A stretch of 25,335 nucleotides of DNA from Clostridia bacterium (GTDB lineage Bacteria > Bacillota > Clostridia > Oscillospirales > CAG-272): the NCBI GenBank assembly GCA_900770605.1, contig CAAGKS010000010.1, forward strand, positions 1 through 25,335, given 5' to 3'. A model generated the notes under the pieces. That model saw only the letters and a list, made by a program, of their open reading frames with translations, did not search any database and was not told where the DNA came from. Shown here piece by piece: positions 1 through 8,331 of the stretch. Positions within the stretch are counted from its first letter, which is position 1. Every line of letters begins with the position of its first letter. The translations under genes and the position numbers were made by a program.

Positions 1-2044
1 AAACGAGCCTATCGACGAGAACGGCCGCTTTGTAAACGCAAGAGTTACTGCGCGTGACAAGGGCGAGTTCGTTGAGAAGTCTATATTTGAGGTTGACTAC
101 ATGGACGTTTCTCCTAAGATGGTGGTATCCGTTGCTACTGCAATGATCCCCTTCCTTGAGAACGACGATAACTCCCGTGCGCTCATGGGATCTAACATGC
201 AGAAGCAGGCAGTTCCGCTTATGGTCACCGATTCTCCTATCGTTGGTACAGGTATGGAGTACAAGGCAGCGGTAGATTCCGGCGTTGTTGTAGTTGCCAA
301 GGAGGCAGGTATAGTTGAACGCGTTGAGGCTACCAAGATCGTTATAGCTTGTGACGACGGACATAAGGACGTTTACGAGCTTATCAAGTTCAAGAAGACC
401 AACCAGGGCACTTGCTTCAATCAGAAGCCTGTTGTAAAGCGTGGCGAAAGAGTTGAAAAGGGAGACGTTATCGCAGACGGTCCCGCAACCGCAAACGGAG
501 AGATCTATCTCGGTAAGAACGCGCTCATCGGCTTTATGACCTGGGAAGGCTATAACTACGAGGACGCAGTTCTTCTTAATGAAAGACTTGTAAGAGATGA
601 CGTATACACCTCGCTTCATATCGAGGAGTACACTCACGATGCAAGAGATACCAAGCTCGGACCGGAGGAGATCACTCGCGAGATCCCCAACGTAGGCGAG
701 GATGCGCTTAAGGACCTTAATGCAGAAGGTATCGTAAAGAAGGGAACTGAGGTAAGAGCAGGCGATATTCTCGTTGGTAAGATCACTCCTAAGGGAGAGA
801 CTGAGCTTACCGCCGAGGAAAGACTTCTCCGCGCTATCTTCGGTGAGAAGGCGCGCGAGGTAAGAGATACGTCTCTCAGACTTCCTCACGGAGTATCCGG
901 TATAGTAGTTGACGTAAAGGTATTCTCTCACGAGAATAACGACGATCTTCCTACAGGTGTTAACAAGACCGTACGCGTATATATCGCGCAGAAGAGAAAG
1001 ATATCCGTCGGAGATAAGATGGCGGGACGTCACGGTAACAAGGGTGTCGTTTCCAGAATTCTTCCCCCTGAGGATATGCCTTTCCTTGCAGACGGTACAC
1101 CTCTTGATATAGTTCTTAACCCTCTGGGCGTTCCTTCCCGTATGAATATCGGTCAGGTGCTTGAAGTGCATCTCGGTATCGCGGCAAGAAAGCTCGGCTG
1201 GAAGATAGAAACTCCCGTATTTGACGGAGCAAACGAGCGTGACATTATCGAGTGCTTGCGCATGGCAGGCCATTGCAGAAAGATCTGCCCCGGCGAGAAC
1301 GTTGACGGTAAGGAGCTCTTCATTGAGACAGTTACCGCAGACGGCAAGAAGGATCTGATCAAGATCACGGACGAGCAGAGAAAAGACGCTGAGGAAATGG
1401 CAAGACTTTACGCTGAGGGCAACGTAAGAGTTATCGACGGTAAGACCGTTCTTTACGACGGTAGAACCGGTGAGCCCTTCGATAACCCCGTAACAGTCGG
1501 AATCATGTACTACCTCAAGCTCCATCACCTCGTTGACGATAAGATCCACGCGAGATCCAACGGTCCTTACTCCATAGTAACGCAGCAGCCTCTCGGCGGT
1601 AAGGCGCAGTTTGGCGGACAGCGTTTCGGAGAAATGGAAGTTTGGGCGCTTGAAGCATACGGCGCAGCATACACGCTTCAGGAGATACTCACTGTCAAGT
1701 CTGACGATATCAACGGACGCCGCAGAGCTTACGAGGCTATCATCAAGGGACAGAATATCCCCACTCCCGGAGTTCCTGAGTCCTTCAAGGTGCTTGTCAA
1801 GGAGCTTCAGTCTCTCGGACTTAACGTTCGCACGCTCGATAAGAACGGCGACGAGGTACAGCTTTCCTCTATCTGTAACGACGAGGATACCTTCACTTAT
1901 TCCAATAAGCTTGAGTCTGCATTCGCAGAGGGTATCGATATGTCTGAAGAGGACGAGGACGAGATTTCTAAGAACTTCCTTATCGAAAATGCCGACGGCG
2001 AGCTTGACGGCGTTTATGACGATGCGGAAGATTATGAAGATTGA
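1..2044 (+). CDS. rpoB: DNA-directed RNA polymerase subunit beta, C-terminal part (5' end outside window)
   Basis: This is the beta subunit of RNA polymerase, which forms the catalytic cleft together with beta'. The open frame runs in from the left edge (first full codon at base 2) and gives 680 residues, roughly the C-terminal 55 to 60 percent. The conserved block MDVSPKMVVSVATAMIPFLE, then ENDDNSRALMGSNMQKQAVP, marks the region just after the rifampicin pocket, so that pocket lies outside the window. Further on are KRKISVGDKMAGRHGNKGVV, part of the active-site region, and the C-terminal clamp segment QPLGGKAQFGGQRFGEMEVW. The protein ends in an acidic tail (DDAEDYED). The stop codon is 17 bases before the rpoC start, and the rpoC ribosome binding site lies in that gap, so the two are co-transcribed as in most bacteria. 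The identification is secure. Confidence 0.98.
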   Translation, partial: NEPIDENGRFVNARVTARDKGEFVEKSIFEVDYMDVSPKMVVSVATAMIPFLENDDNSRALMGSNMQKQAVPLMVTDSPIVGTGMEYKAAVDSGVVVVAKEAGIVERVEATKIVIACDDGHKDVYELIKFKKTNQGTCFNQKPVVKRGERVEKGDVIADGPATANGEIYLGKNALIGFMTWEGYNYEDAVLLNERLVRDDVYTSLHIEEYTHDARDTKLGPEEITREIPNVGEDALKDLNAEGIVKKGTEVRAGDILVGKITPKGETELTAEERLLRAIFGEKAREVRDTSLRLPHGVSGIVVDVKVFSHENNDDLPTGVNKTVRVYIAQKRKISVGDKMAGRHGNKGVVSRILPPEDMPFLADGTPLDIVLNPLGVPSRMNIGQVLEVHLGIAARKLGWKIETPVFDGANERDIIECLRMAGHCRKICPGENVDGKELFIETVTADGKKDLIKITDEQRKDAEEMARLYAEGNVRVIDGKTVLYDGRTGEPFDNPVTVGIMYYLKLHHLVDDKIHARSNGPYSIVTQQPLGGKAQFGGQRFGEMEVWALEAYGAAYTLQEILTVKSDDINGRRRAYEAIIKGQNIPTPGVPESFKVLVKELQSLGLNVRTLDKNGDEVQLSSICNDEDTFTYSNKLESAFAEGIDMSEEDEDEISKNFLIENADGELDGVYDDAEDYED

Positions 2045-2061
2045 TTGGAAGGAGAACAGAT

Positions 2062-5000
2062 ATGCAGAATAATGAATTTGATTCAATAAAAATAGGTCTG
2101 GCATCTCCCGAGATGATAAGAGAATGGTCTTATGGTGAGGTAACAAAGCCCGAGACGATCAACTACCGTACGCTCAAGGCAGAGGTAGGCGGATTGTTCT
2201 GCGAGCGTATCTTTGGTCCTACCAAGGACGGCGCTTGTATGTGTGGAAAGTATAAGAATTCCCACAACAAAGAGCCCCATAAGTGTGAGAAGTGCGGAGT
2301 TGACGTAACCACCAAGAAGGTGCGCCGCGAGAGAATGGGACACATTCAGCTTGAAGCTCCCGTATCTCACATCTGGTACTTCAAGGCTATTCCCTCAAAG
2401 ATGGCACTTGTGCTTGATATGTCTCCCAAGCAGCTTGAGCAGGTACTTTACTTTGCAGAGTACATCGTTCTCGATCCCGGTTCCACGGGCATGAGCGAGG
2501 GCGAGGTCCTCAATGACAAGCAGTATCAGGAAAAGCTCGAGCTTTACGGAAACGACTTCCGTGTTGGCATGGGCGCTGAGGCCATCAAGGAGCTTTTGCA
2601 GAAGATAGACGTTGATGAGCTTGCTACAAGCCTGAGAAACGAGCTTCTCACCGCTTCCGGACAGAAGAAGACACGTCTTATCAAGAGACTCGAGGTAGTC
2701 GAGTCCTTCAGAAAGTCGGGCAATAAGATCGAGTGGATGATACTCGACGTAGTTCCCGTACTTCCCGCTGACCTTCGTCCTATGGTTCAGCTTGACGGCG
2801 GACGCTTTGCAACGTCTGACCTCAACGAGCTTTACAGACGAGTTATCAGCAGAAACAACCGTCTTAAAAAGATAATCGAGATCAACGCTCCCGAGATCGT
2901 TATCCGTAACGAGAAGAGAATGCTTCAGGAAGCAGTTGACTCCCTTATAGACAACGGACGTCGCGGAAAGCCCGTAACGGGCCCCTCCAACCGTCCTCTC
3001 AAATCGCTCTCCGAGCTTCTTCGCGGTAAGCAGGGACGCTTCCGTCAGAACCTTCTCGGTAAGCGTGTTGACTATTCCGGACGTTCGGTTATCGTTGTAG
3101 GACCTTCCTTGAAAATTTATCAGTGCGGTCTTCCCAGAGAAATGGCTCTCGAGCTCTTCAAGCCCTTCGTAGTAAAGAGACTTGAGGAGATGGGCAAGGT
3201 TCCCGGTGTTAAGGACGCGCTCAAGAAGATCGAGAAGGCACACGAGAATCCTTGCGTATGGGATGCATTGGAGAACGTTATCAAGGAGCACCCCGTGCTT
3301 CTCAACCGTGCTCCTACGCTTCACCGTCTTTCCATTCAGGCGTTCGAGCCCGTGCTCGTAGAGGGAAGAGCTATCAAGCTTCACCCGCTGGTATGTACGG
3401 CGTTTAACGCGGACTTCGACGGTGACCAGATGCCTGTTCACGTACCGCTTTCCGCAGAGGCACAGGCAGAGGCAAGATTCCTTATGCTTTCCGCAAACAA
3501 CCTTCTCAAGCCTATGGACGGACGCGCAGTTGCAGTTCCTTCACAGGATATGGTGCTTGGTGCTTACTATCTTACTATGGATAAGCCCGGCGAGCCCGGA
3601 GAGGGAAGCTATTATCGCGACTTTAACGAGGCGATGATGGCATATACGAATGGCGTGCTTGGACTTCACGCTCCTATCCGCATTCGTATGACTAAGGAAA
3701 TAAACGGCGAGATGAAGACAAGAATAGTCAAGGCAACTCTTGGACGTCTTATCTTCAACCAGCCCATTCCTCAGGACCTCGGATTTACAGCAAGAGACAC
3801 AGAGGAATCTCTGTTCGAGCTTGAGATCCAGAGCGTTGTAAAGAAGAAAGAGCTTGGACGTATCATCGATAGCTGTATCAAGAAGCACGGCTTTGCAGTT
3901 TGTGCTGAGATGCTTGATAACGTCAAGGAGCTTGGCTTCAAGTACTCCACAAAGGCTTCCTTCTCTATCTCGGTTTACGATATGACTATCCCCGAGGAGA
4001 AGAGCAAATATATCGCTGAGGCTCAGAGCAAGGTTGATATGGTCAACGAGTATTATAACGAGGGCGTTCTTACAAACGACGAGCGTTATAATAACGTTAT
4101 CAAGATCTGGGAAGAGACCACCAAGGACGTTTCCAACGCGCTGCTCGACAGCTTTGACGAATACAACCCGATCAACATCATGGCAGTTTCCGGAGCCCGT
4201 GGATCTGTAAAGCAGATGCGTCAGCTCGCAGGTATGCGTGGACTTATGTTTGCTACAAACGGTAAGACCATCGAGCTTCCTATTAAGTCAAACTTCCGTG
4301 AAGGTCTTAATATACTTGAGTACTTTATGGGTGCAAAGGGATCGCGTAAGTCGCTTTCCGATACGGCTCTCCGTACCGCAGACTCCGGATACCTCACAAG
4401 ACGTCTTGTTGACGTATCTCAGGAGGTTATCGTACACGAAGAGAAGTGTGACACCACAAAGGGTGCTTGGGTAAGCACTATTTACGACGATAAGGTTGGC
4501 AGCGTGCTTGAGCCTCTGTCCGACAGAATCGTTGGTAGATATACCATTGGCGACGTAGTTGACGCTCAGGGTAACGTTATAGTCGGCGACGATCAGATGA
4601 TCACTGACGAGCAGGCTAAGGCTATCGAGGCAGCAGGCATTGAAAGAGTTTATATCAGAACTGCAATTCAGTGTCATGCAAAGCACGGTATTTGTGCGCA
4701 CTGTTACGGTGCAGACCTTGCTTCCGGCAATCTTGTTAAGGTTGGTGAGGCAGTTGGTATCATAGCAGCGCAGTCTATCGGTGAGCCCGGTACACAGCTT
4801 ACCATGCGTACGTTCCACTCCGGTGGTGTCGCAGGATCGGATATTACTCAGGGTCTTCCCAGAGTTGAAGAGCTCTTTGAGGCGAGAACTCCCAAGAAGC
4901 CTGCCGTTATGACAGAGGTCAAGGGTACAGTTCACGTTCATACGGGCGAAAACCTTAACACTAACGAGGTGGCTATCGTTGCAGATTCCACCGAGGTTGC

Positions 5001-5616
5001 ACGTTATCAGATACCCTTCGGCATGCGTCTTTGCGTAAAGACAGGTGACGAGGTTGAGATCGGTGACGCTCTTACAGAGGGTAACAAGGCACCTAACGAT
5101 ATTATGAGAATTCTCGGACTTGATGCGGTTTACGAGTATATCACCCGTGAGACCCAGAAGGTATATCGTTCTCAGGAGTGTAACGTTAACGATAAGCATA
5201 TCGAGATCATTGCACGTCAGATGACCAGAAAGATCAGAATCACCGAGGGCGGAGATACCGCAATGCTCGTTGGCTCGCTGGTCGATATGACTGAGTTCGA
5301 GGAAGAGAACAATAAGATCACCGCGCGCATCGAGGCAGGCGAGCAGGCTGCTTATGCAGAAGGAGCTCCCGAGCTGCTTGGTATTACCAAGGCATCTCTC
5401 CAGACCGAGTCCTTCCTTTCTGCCGCATCCTTCCAGGAGACCACCAAGGTTCTTACCGAGGCGGCTATCAAGGGTAAGGTCGACCACCTTCTCGGACTTA
5501 AAGAGAACGTTATCATCGGTAAGCTCATTCCCGCAGGTACGGGTATGCAGTGCTACCATAACGTTGACATCGTTAAGGAAGAAGAGCCTGTTCAGGCAGA
5601 AACAGCTATCGGCTGA
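2062..5616 (+). CDS. rpoC: DNA-directed RNA polymerase subunit beta'
   Basis: This is beta', the subunit carrying the catalytic magnesium. The protein is 1184 residues, a normal length for Firmicutes. I chose ATG 2062 because AGGAG lies 7 bases upstream; an in-frame TTG at 2041 overlaps the rpoB stop and has no such site. Visible landmarks are the N-terminal zinc site (CMCGKYK...CEKCG), the catalytic NADFDGD at residues 449-455, the second zinc site (EEKCDTT...QCHAKHGICAHCYG), the bridge-helix/trigger-loop region (GEPGTQLTMRTFHSGGVAG) and a C-terminal GKLIPAGTGM. One oddity is that the residue after DGDQM is Pro (QMPVHVPLS), where most beta' proteins have Ala. There is no large lineage insertion. 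The gene is followed by a strong terminator. Confidence 0.98.
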   Translation: MQNNEFDSIKIGLASPEMIREWSYGEVTKPETINYRTLKAEVGGLFCERIFGPTKDGACMCGKYKNSHNKEPHKCEKCGVDVTTKKVRRERMGHIQLEAPVSHIWYFKAIPSKMALVLDMSPKQLEQVLYFAEYIVLDPGSTGMSEGEVLNDKQYQEKLELYGNDFRVGMGAEAIKELLQKIDVDELATSLRNELLTASGQKKTRLIKRLEVVESFRKSGNKIEWMILDVVPVLPADLRPMVQLDGGRFATSDLNELYRRVISRNNRLKKIIEINAPEIVIRNEKRMLQEAVDSLIDNGRRGKPVTGPSNRPLKSLSELLRGKQGRFRQNLLGKRVDYSGRSVIVVGPSLKIYQCGLPREMALELFKPFVVKRLEEMGKVPGVKDALKKIEKAHENPCVWDALENVIKEHPVLLNRAPTLHRLSIQAFEPVLVEGRAIKLHPLVCTAFNADFDGDQMPVHVPLSAEAQAEARFLMLSANNLLKPMDGRAVAVPSQDMVLGAYYLTMDKPGEPGEGSYYRDFNEAMMAYTNGVLGLHAPIRIRMTKEINGEMKTRIVKATLGRLIFNQPIPQDLGFTARDTEESLFELEIQSVVKKKELGRIIDSCIKKHGFAVCAEMLDNVKELGFKYSTKASFSISVYDMTIPEEKSKYIAEAQSKVDMVNEYYNEGVLTNDERYNNVIKIWEETTKDVSNALLDSFDEYNPINIMAVSGARGSVKQMRQLAGMRGLMFATNGKTIELPIKSNFREGLNILEYFMGAKGSRKSLSDTALRTADSGYLTRRLVDVSQEVIVHEEKCDTTKGAWVSTIYDDKVGSVLEPLSDRIVGRYTIGDVVDAQGNVIVGDDQMITDEQAKAIEAAGIERVYIRTAIQCHAKHGICAHCYGADLASGNLVKVGEAVGIIAAQSIGEPGTQLTMRTFHSGGVAGSDITQGLPRVEELFEARTPKKPAVMTEVKGTVHVHTGENLNTNEVAIVADSTEVARYQIPFGMRLCVKTGDEVEIGDALTEGNKAPNDIMRILGLDAVYEYITRETQKVYRSQECNVNDKHIEIIARQMTRKIRITEGGDTAMLVGSLVDMTEFEEENNKITARIEAGEQAAYAEGAPELLGITKASLQTESFLSAASFQETTKVLTEAAIKGKVDHLLGLKENVIIGKLIPAGTGMQCYHNVDIVKEEEPVQAETAIG

Positions 5617-5626
5617 TAGTGAAATA

Positions 5627-5667
5627 AAATACGGCGCGTCTCGCAAGAGACGTGCCGTATTTGTTTT
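5627..5667 (+). terminator. Rho-independent terminator of rpoBC
   Basis: A 16-bp stem (arms 5627-5642 and 5647-5662) closes on a GCAA tetraloop and is followed by TTGTTTT. The only non-Watson-Crick pair is G5636 with T5653. It is a G-U wobble in plus-strand RNA but a C-A mismatch in minus-strand RNA, so the hairpin is best fitted to rpoC transcription. A T-rich stretch on the other side could still let it stop the convergent enolase transcript. Confidence 0.9.
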
Positions 5668-5680
5668 ATCGGTCAAAAAT

Positions 5681-7000
5681 TCAGATCTCGTATATTGATC
5701 TGCGATGCGCATCGGGCAGATTTGAGTATCCGTAACGCGCGGAGCAGTTGAGAGAGGATTCTATGCGCAAGAGGCGGTTGTATTTTGCAACGCGCTCGCT
5801 GCGGCAGGGAGCGCCCGTTTTGATAAAGCCTGCGCCGAGAGCCACCGCGATATCCGCTATGGTGGTGTCCTCGGTGTCGCCCGAGCGGTGTGAGAGGATA
5901 TAGCTGTATCCCGCATTTTGCGCGGTGTGCACGGTCTCAAGAGTTTCGCTGAGAGTGCCTACCTGATTTGGTTTTATGAGTATCGCGTTTGCAACGCCTT
6001 CGCTAATACCTGCGCTCAGCCGCTTGGAGTTTGTGACAAACAGATCGTCACCGACGAGCATTATCTTGTCCCCGAGCTTTTGAGTCAAGGACCGCCAGCC
6101 CGAAATATCGCGCTGATCAAGCGCGTCCTCAATGGAGATTATCGAGGGGTATTTTTCGCAAAGGCGCTGCCAATGCTCGATAAGCTCGTCTCGGGACATC
6201 TGCTTTTTCGTTTTTGGCAGGATATATTTTTCACTTTCACTCTGTCCGTCAAACCACTCGGAAGCCGCCGCGTCAAGCGCTATGCGGACGTTCTCGGTGT
6301 TGTATCCCGCTTTATTTATGGCGTCAAGTATGAGGTCGATAGCCTGCTCGTCGCTCTCAAGCGTGGGAGCAAATCCGCCCTCGTCGCCCACCGCCGTGGA
6401 AAGCCCCTTGTCCTTGAGTATGCGCTCAAGCGTGTGGTAGATCTCACTTCCTGCGCGCAACGCCTCGGAAAAGCGGTAAAATCCCGTGGGAACTATCATA
6501 AATTCCTGTATTTCGAGGTTGTTTGACGCGTGCGCTCCGCCGTTTATGATGTTCATCATAGGAATGGGAAGGCGGTGCGCGTTAAGTCCGCCTAAATAGC
6601 GGTAGAGCGGCTGATGATACCAGTTTGCCGCGGCGCGCGCGTTTGCAAGGGAAACCGCGAGCATCGCGTTAGCTCCGAGCGAGGATTTGTCCTTTGTGGA
6701 GTCGAGCTGAATGAGAATACGGTCAAGCTCAGCCTGCTCGGTGGCGTTTATTCCGCTAATGGCGGGGGAAATATGTCTGCAAACGGCGCAGACTGCATCC
6801 TCCACACCCTTGCCGCCGTATCTTGCGGGGTTGTTATCTCTTTTTTCGTGCGCTTCGTATATTCCCGTTGATGCGCCCGAGGGAACGCTTGCCATTCCAA
6901 CCGTTCCGTCCGCGAGGAATACCGACGCCTCCACGGTGGGATTGCCGCGCGAGTCGAGTATCTCACGCGCGCAACATTTTATTATCTGCGGTTTGGTCAT
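5681..7000 (-). CDS. eno: Enolase (phosphopyruvate hydratase)
   Basis: Enolase interconverts 2-phosphoglycerate and phosphoenolpyruvate in glycolysis, in the cytoplasm. The protein is 439 residues, close to the usual 430. All catalytic residues are visible: the Ser41 loop (SGASTG), His157 (NGGAHASNN), Glu207 (GDEGGFAP), Lys343 (ILIKPNQVGTLSET) and His371 (SHRSG). The magnesium ligands Asp243, Glu291 and Asp318 are also present. Several normally rigid positions differ: SHRSGDTEDTT has Asp for the usual Glu, IEDALDQRDISGW stands for the usual IEDGLAEDDW, and NGGAHASNNLEIQEF stands for the usual HADNN motif. It is therefore a divergent but apparently active enolase. Start ATG 7000 has an AAGGA-type site at 7011-7017. 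It converges with rpoC and is not beside other glycolytic genes. Confidence 0.95.
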   Translation of the reverse strand: MTKPQIIKCCAREILDSRGNPTVEASVFLADGTVGMASVPSGASTGIYEAHEKRDNNPARYGGKGVEDAVCAVCRHISPAISGINATEQAELDRILIQLDSTKDKSSLGANAMLAVSLANARAAANWYHQPLYRYLGGLNAHRLPIPMMNIINGGAHASNNLEIQEFMIVPTGFYRFSEALRAGSEIYHTLERILKDKGLSTAVGDEGGFAPTLESDEQAIDLILDAINKAGYNTENVRIALDAAASEWFDGQSESEKYILPKTKKQMSRDELIEHWQRLCEKYPSIISIEDALDQRDISGWRSLTQKLGDKIMLVGDDLFVTNSKRLSAGISEGVANAILIKPNQVGTLSETLETVHTAQNAGYSYILSHRSGDTEDTTIADIAVALGAGFIKTGAPCRSERVAKYNRLLRIESSLNCSARYGYSNLPDAHRRSIYEI

Positions 7001-7029
7001 AATATAGTTATCCTTTCAGACTTATTGTT

Positions 7030-7057
7030 TTATTATATGAATATTATTTGCGCACAA
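7030..7057 (-). promoter_or_regulatory. Weak candidate promoter for eno
   Basis: On the minus strand a TTGTGC element (7052-7057) is followed 16 bases later by TAATAA (7030-7035), and a TATAAT overlaps at 7032-7037. The spacing to a good -35 box is poor for TATAAT. It is proposed because eno is separated from queH by a terminator-like hairpin and needs its own start. Confidence 0.3.
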
Positions 7058-7075
7058 ATTCCCGAATATGTATAT

Positions 7076-7120
7076 AAAAAGCAAAGGGTGAGCTTATAGG
7101 TAAGTTCACCTTTTGTTTTT
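7076..7120. terminator. Terminator-like hairpin between queH and eno
   Basis: A 14-bp stem (7083-7096 and 7101-7114) has loop TAGG and T-runs on both sides. It overlaps the queH stop codon, so it probably ends the operon transcript. In minus-strand RNA two pairs are A-C mismatches. In plus-strand RNA both are G-U wobbles, and the hairpin is followed by TTTTGTTTTTTG, so it would work even better on the opposite strand. Confidence 0.65.
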
Positions 7121-7735
7121 TGCTTGCTTTGAATATTTACAGCCGCAAAAGTCCTGACGGTAAAGGCCGTATTTTTCTGATAGCTCGATGGAGCGCTTAT
7201 ATCCGCCTCGCTTTTTGAAGTCCGAGTAAAGATAGGAAACTCCGTATTCCGCCTCAAGCTCCGCGCCTATTTCGCATAGCCAGCGAGAATTCTTGTGGGG
7301 GCTTATAGAGAGCGTGGTGGTGAAGTAATCAAACCCACCCGCCTTCGCGGCTCTGGCAGCGTTTTCAAGCCTCAGGCGATAGCATTTTTTGCATCTCTCT
7401 CCACCCTCGGCGGCATCCTCAAGCCCAAGCGCGATCTGCTCGAAAAGCTCGGGGGTGTATTCAGATGCAACGAAGGGAAGTCCGTCAAGTCCCATATCGG
7501 ATATAAGCCTGCGAAGCTCCGAGGAGCGCAGATCGTATTCTGATCTTGGGGAGATGTTCGGATTGAAGAAAAACAGCGTTATGTCAAAGTGCTGAGTAAG
7601 ATATTCAAGCACGTAGCTCGAGCAGGGAGCACAGCACGCGTGCAACAGCAGCCGAGGACGCTCGCCGTTTTGGGAGTGACGGGAAATAGTCTTATCAAGT
7701 ATCAGTTGATAGTTTATCTTTTCGTTGAGGTTCAT
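7106..7735 (-). CDS. queH: Epoxyqueuosine reductase QueH
   Basis: QueH carries out the last step of queuosine synthesis, reducing epoxyqueuosine to queuosine in the wobble base of certain tRNAs. It is the cobalamin-independent alternative to QueG. The 209-residue protein has the family's cysteine pattern: HACCAPCSS with Cys34, Cys35 and Cys38; GERCKKCYRLRLE with Cys115 and Cys118; and FCGCKYS with Cys197 and Cys199. The segments FFFNPNI and FTTTLSISPHKN are also typical. It starts 7 bases after the ppa stop and has no clear ribosome binding site, so translation is probably coupled to ppa. It is the last gene of the operon. No other queuosine gene lies in the window, so the precursor may be made or salvaged elsewhere. 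Confidence 0.92.
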   Translation of the reverse strand: MNLNEKINYQLILDKTISRHSQNGERPRLLLHACCAPCSSYVLEYLTQHFDITLFFFNPNISPRSEYDLRSSELRRLISDMGLDGLPFVASEYTPELFEQIALGLEDAAEGGERCKKCYRLRLENAARAAKAGGFDYFTTTLSISPHKNSRWLCEIGAELEAEYGVSYLYSDFKKRGGYKRSIELSEKYGLYRQDFCGCKYSKQAKNKR

Positions 7736-7742
7736 TTACTGT

Positions 7743-8303
7743 TTACTGTTCGTTGCTTGCGAGGCGTTTTTGCTTATCGCCGAAGCATTTTTCGTAGTTT
7801 TCGATGCAGTCGTAAATGATCTCGCACGCCTCGCGCGCAGAAAGCAGCTCCTTAACGGCGGTCTGCTTGTTTTCAAGCTGCTTGTAGACCGTAAAGAAGT
7901 GCATTATTTCGTCGAAAATATGGTGAGGAAGCTCATCTACCGACTGAATGTGGTTGTATGTAGGATCGGAGAACGGAATTGCGATTATCTTGTCGTCGAG
8001 TGCGCCACCGTCTATCATTCGCATAACGCCGATAGGGTAAACGCGTACCAGCGTAAGAGGCTGAATGGAAACGTCGCACAGCACGAGAACGTCAAGCGGG
8101 TCTCCGTCATCCGCATAGGTGCGGGGAATGAAACCGTAGTTGGCAGGATAGTGGGTTGAGGTGTAGAGAACTCGGTCAAGGCGCAGTCTGCCCGTAACCT
8201 TGTCAAGCTCGTATTTGCAGTTGCTTCCTTTGGGGATCTCTATAACGGCGGAAAAATCTTCGGGTGTTATAGCTTCTGCGGGGAAATCGTGCCAAATATT
8301 CAT
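7743..8303 (-). CDS. ppa: Inorganic pyrophosphatase, family I
   Basis: This soluble enzyme hydrolyses pyrophosphate released by nucleotide polymerisation and activation reactions, pulling those reactions forward. It is 186 residues long, near the usual 175. The family I signature DDGDPLDV is at residues 65-72, with the metal-binding aspartates in place. The N-terminal substrate segment VIEIPKGSNCKYELDK and the HYPANYGFIPRT block are both clear. A C-terminal extension of about 10 to 15 charged residues (CFGDKQKRLASNEQ) is unremarkable. Start ATG 8303 has a GGA site a few bases upstream. The gene sits 28 bases after obg and 7 before queH, inside the five-gene operon. Family II pyrophosphatases (DHH fold) are also known in Firmicutes, but this sequence is clearly family I. 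Confidence 0.95.
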   Translation of the reverse strand: MNIWHDFPAEAITPEDFSAVIEIPKGSNCKYELDKVTGRLRLDRVLYTSTHYPANYGFIPRTYADDGDPLDVLVLCDVSIQPLTLVRVYPIGVMRMIDGGALDDKIIAIPFSDPTYNHIQSVDELPHHIFDEIMHFFTVYKQLENKQTAVKELLSAREACEIIYDCIENYEKCFGDKQKRLASNEQ

Positions 8304-8331
8304 AATCGTGTTCCTTTCTGTAAAAGATCAG

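Noticed and set aside
2041..2062. Earlier TTG start for rpoC
   Set aside because: It overlaps the rpoB stop, lacks a ribosome binding site and adds residues not seen in the family, while ATG 2062 has ideal spacing.
2395..3441. Open frame of 348 residues on the minus strand inside rpoC
   Set aside because: It is a shadow of the rpoC codon pattern, with no motif.
4288..5712. Long open frame (474 residues) on the minus strand inside rpoC
   Set aside because: It lies antisense to a certain gene, shows no recognisable motif and arises from codon bias of the real frame.
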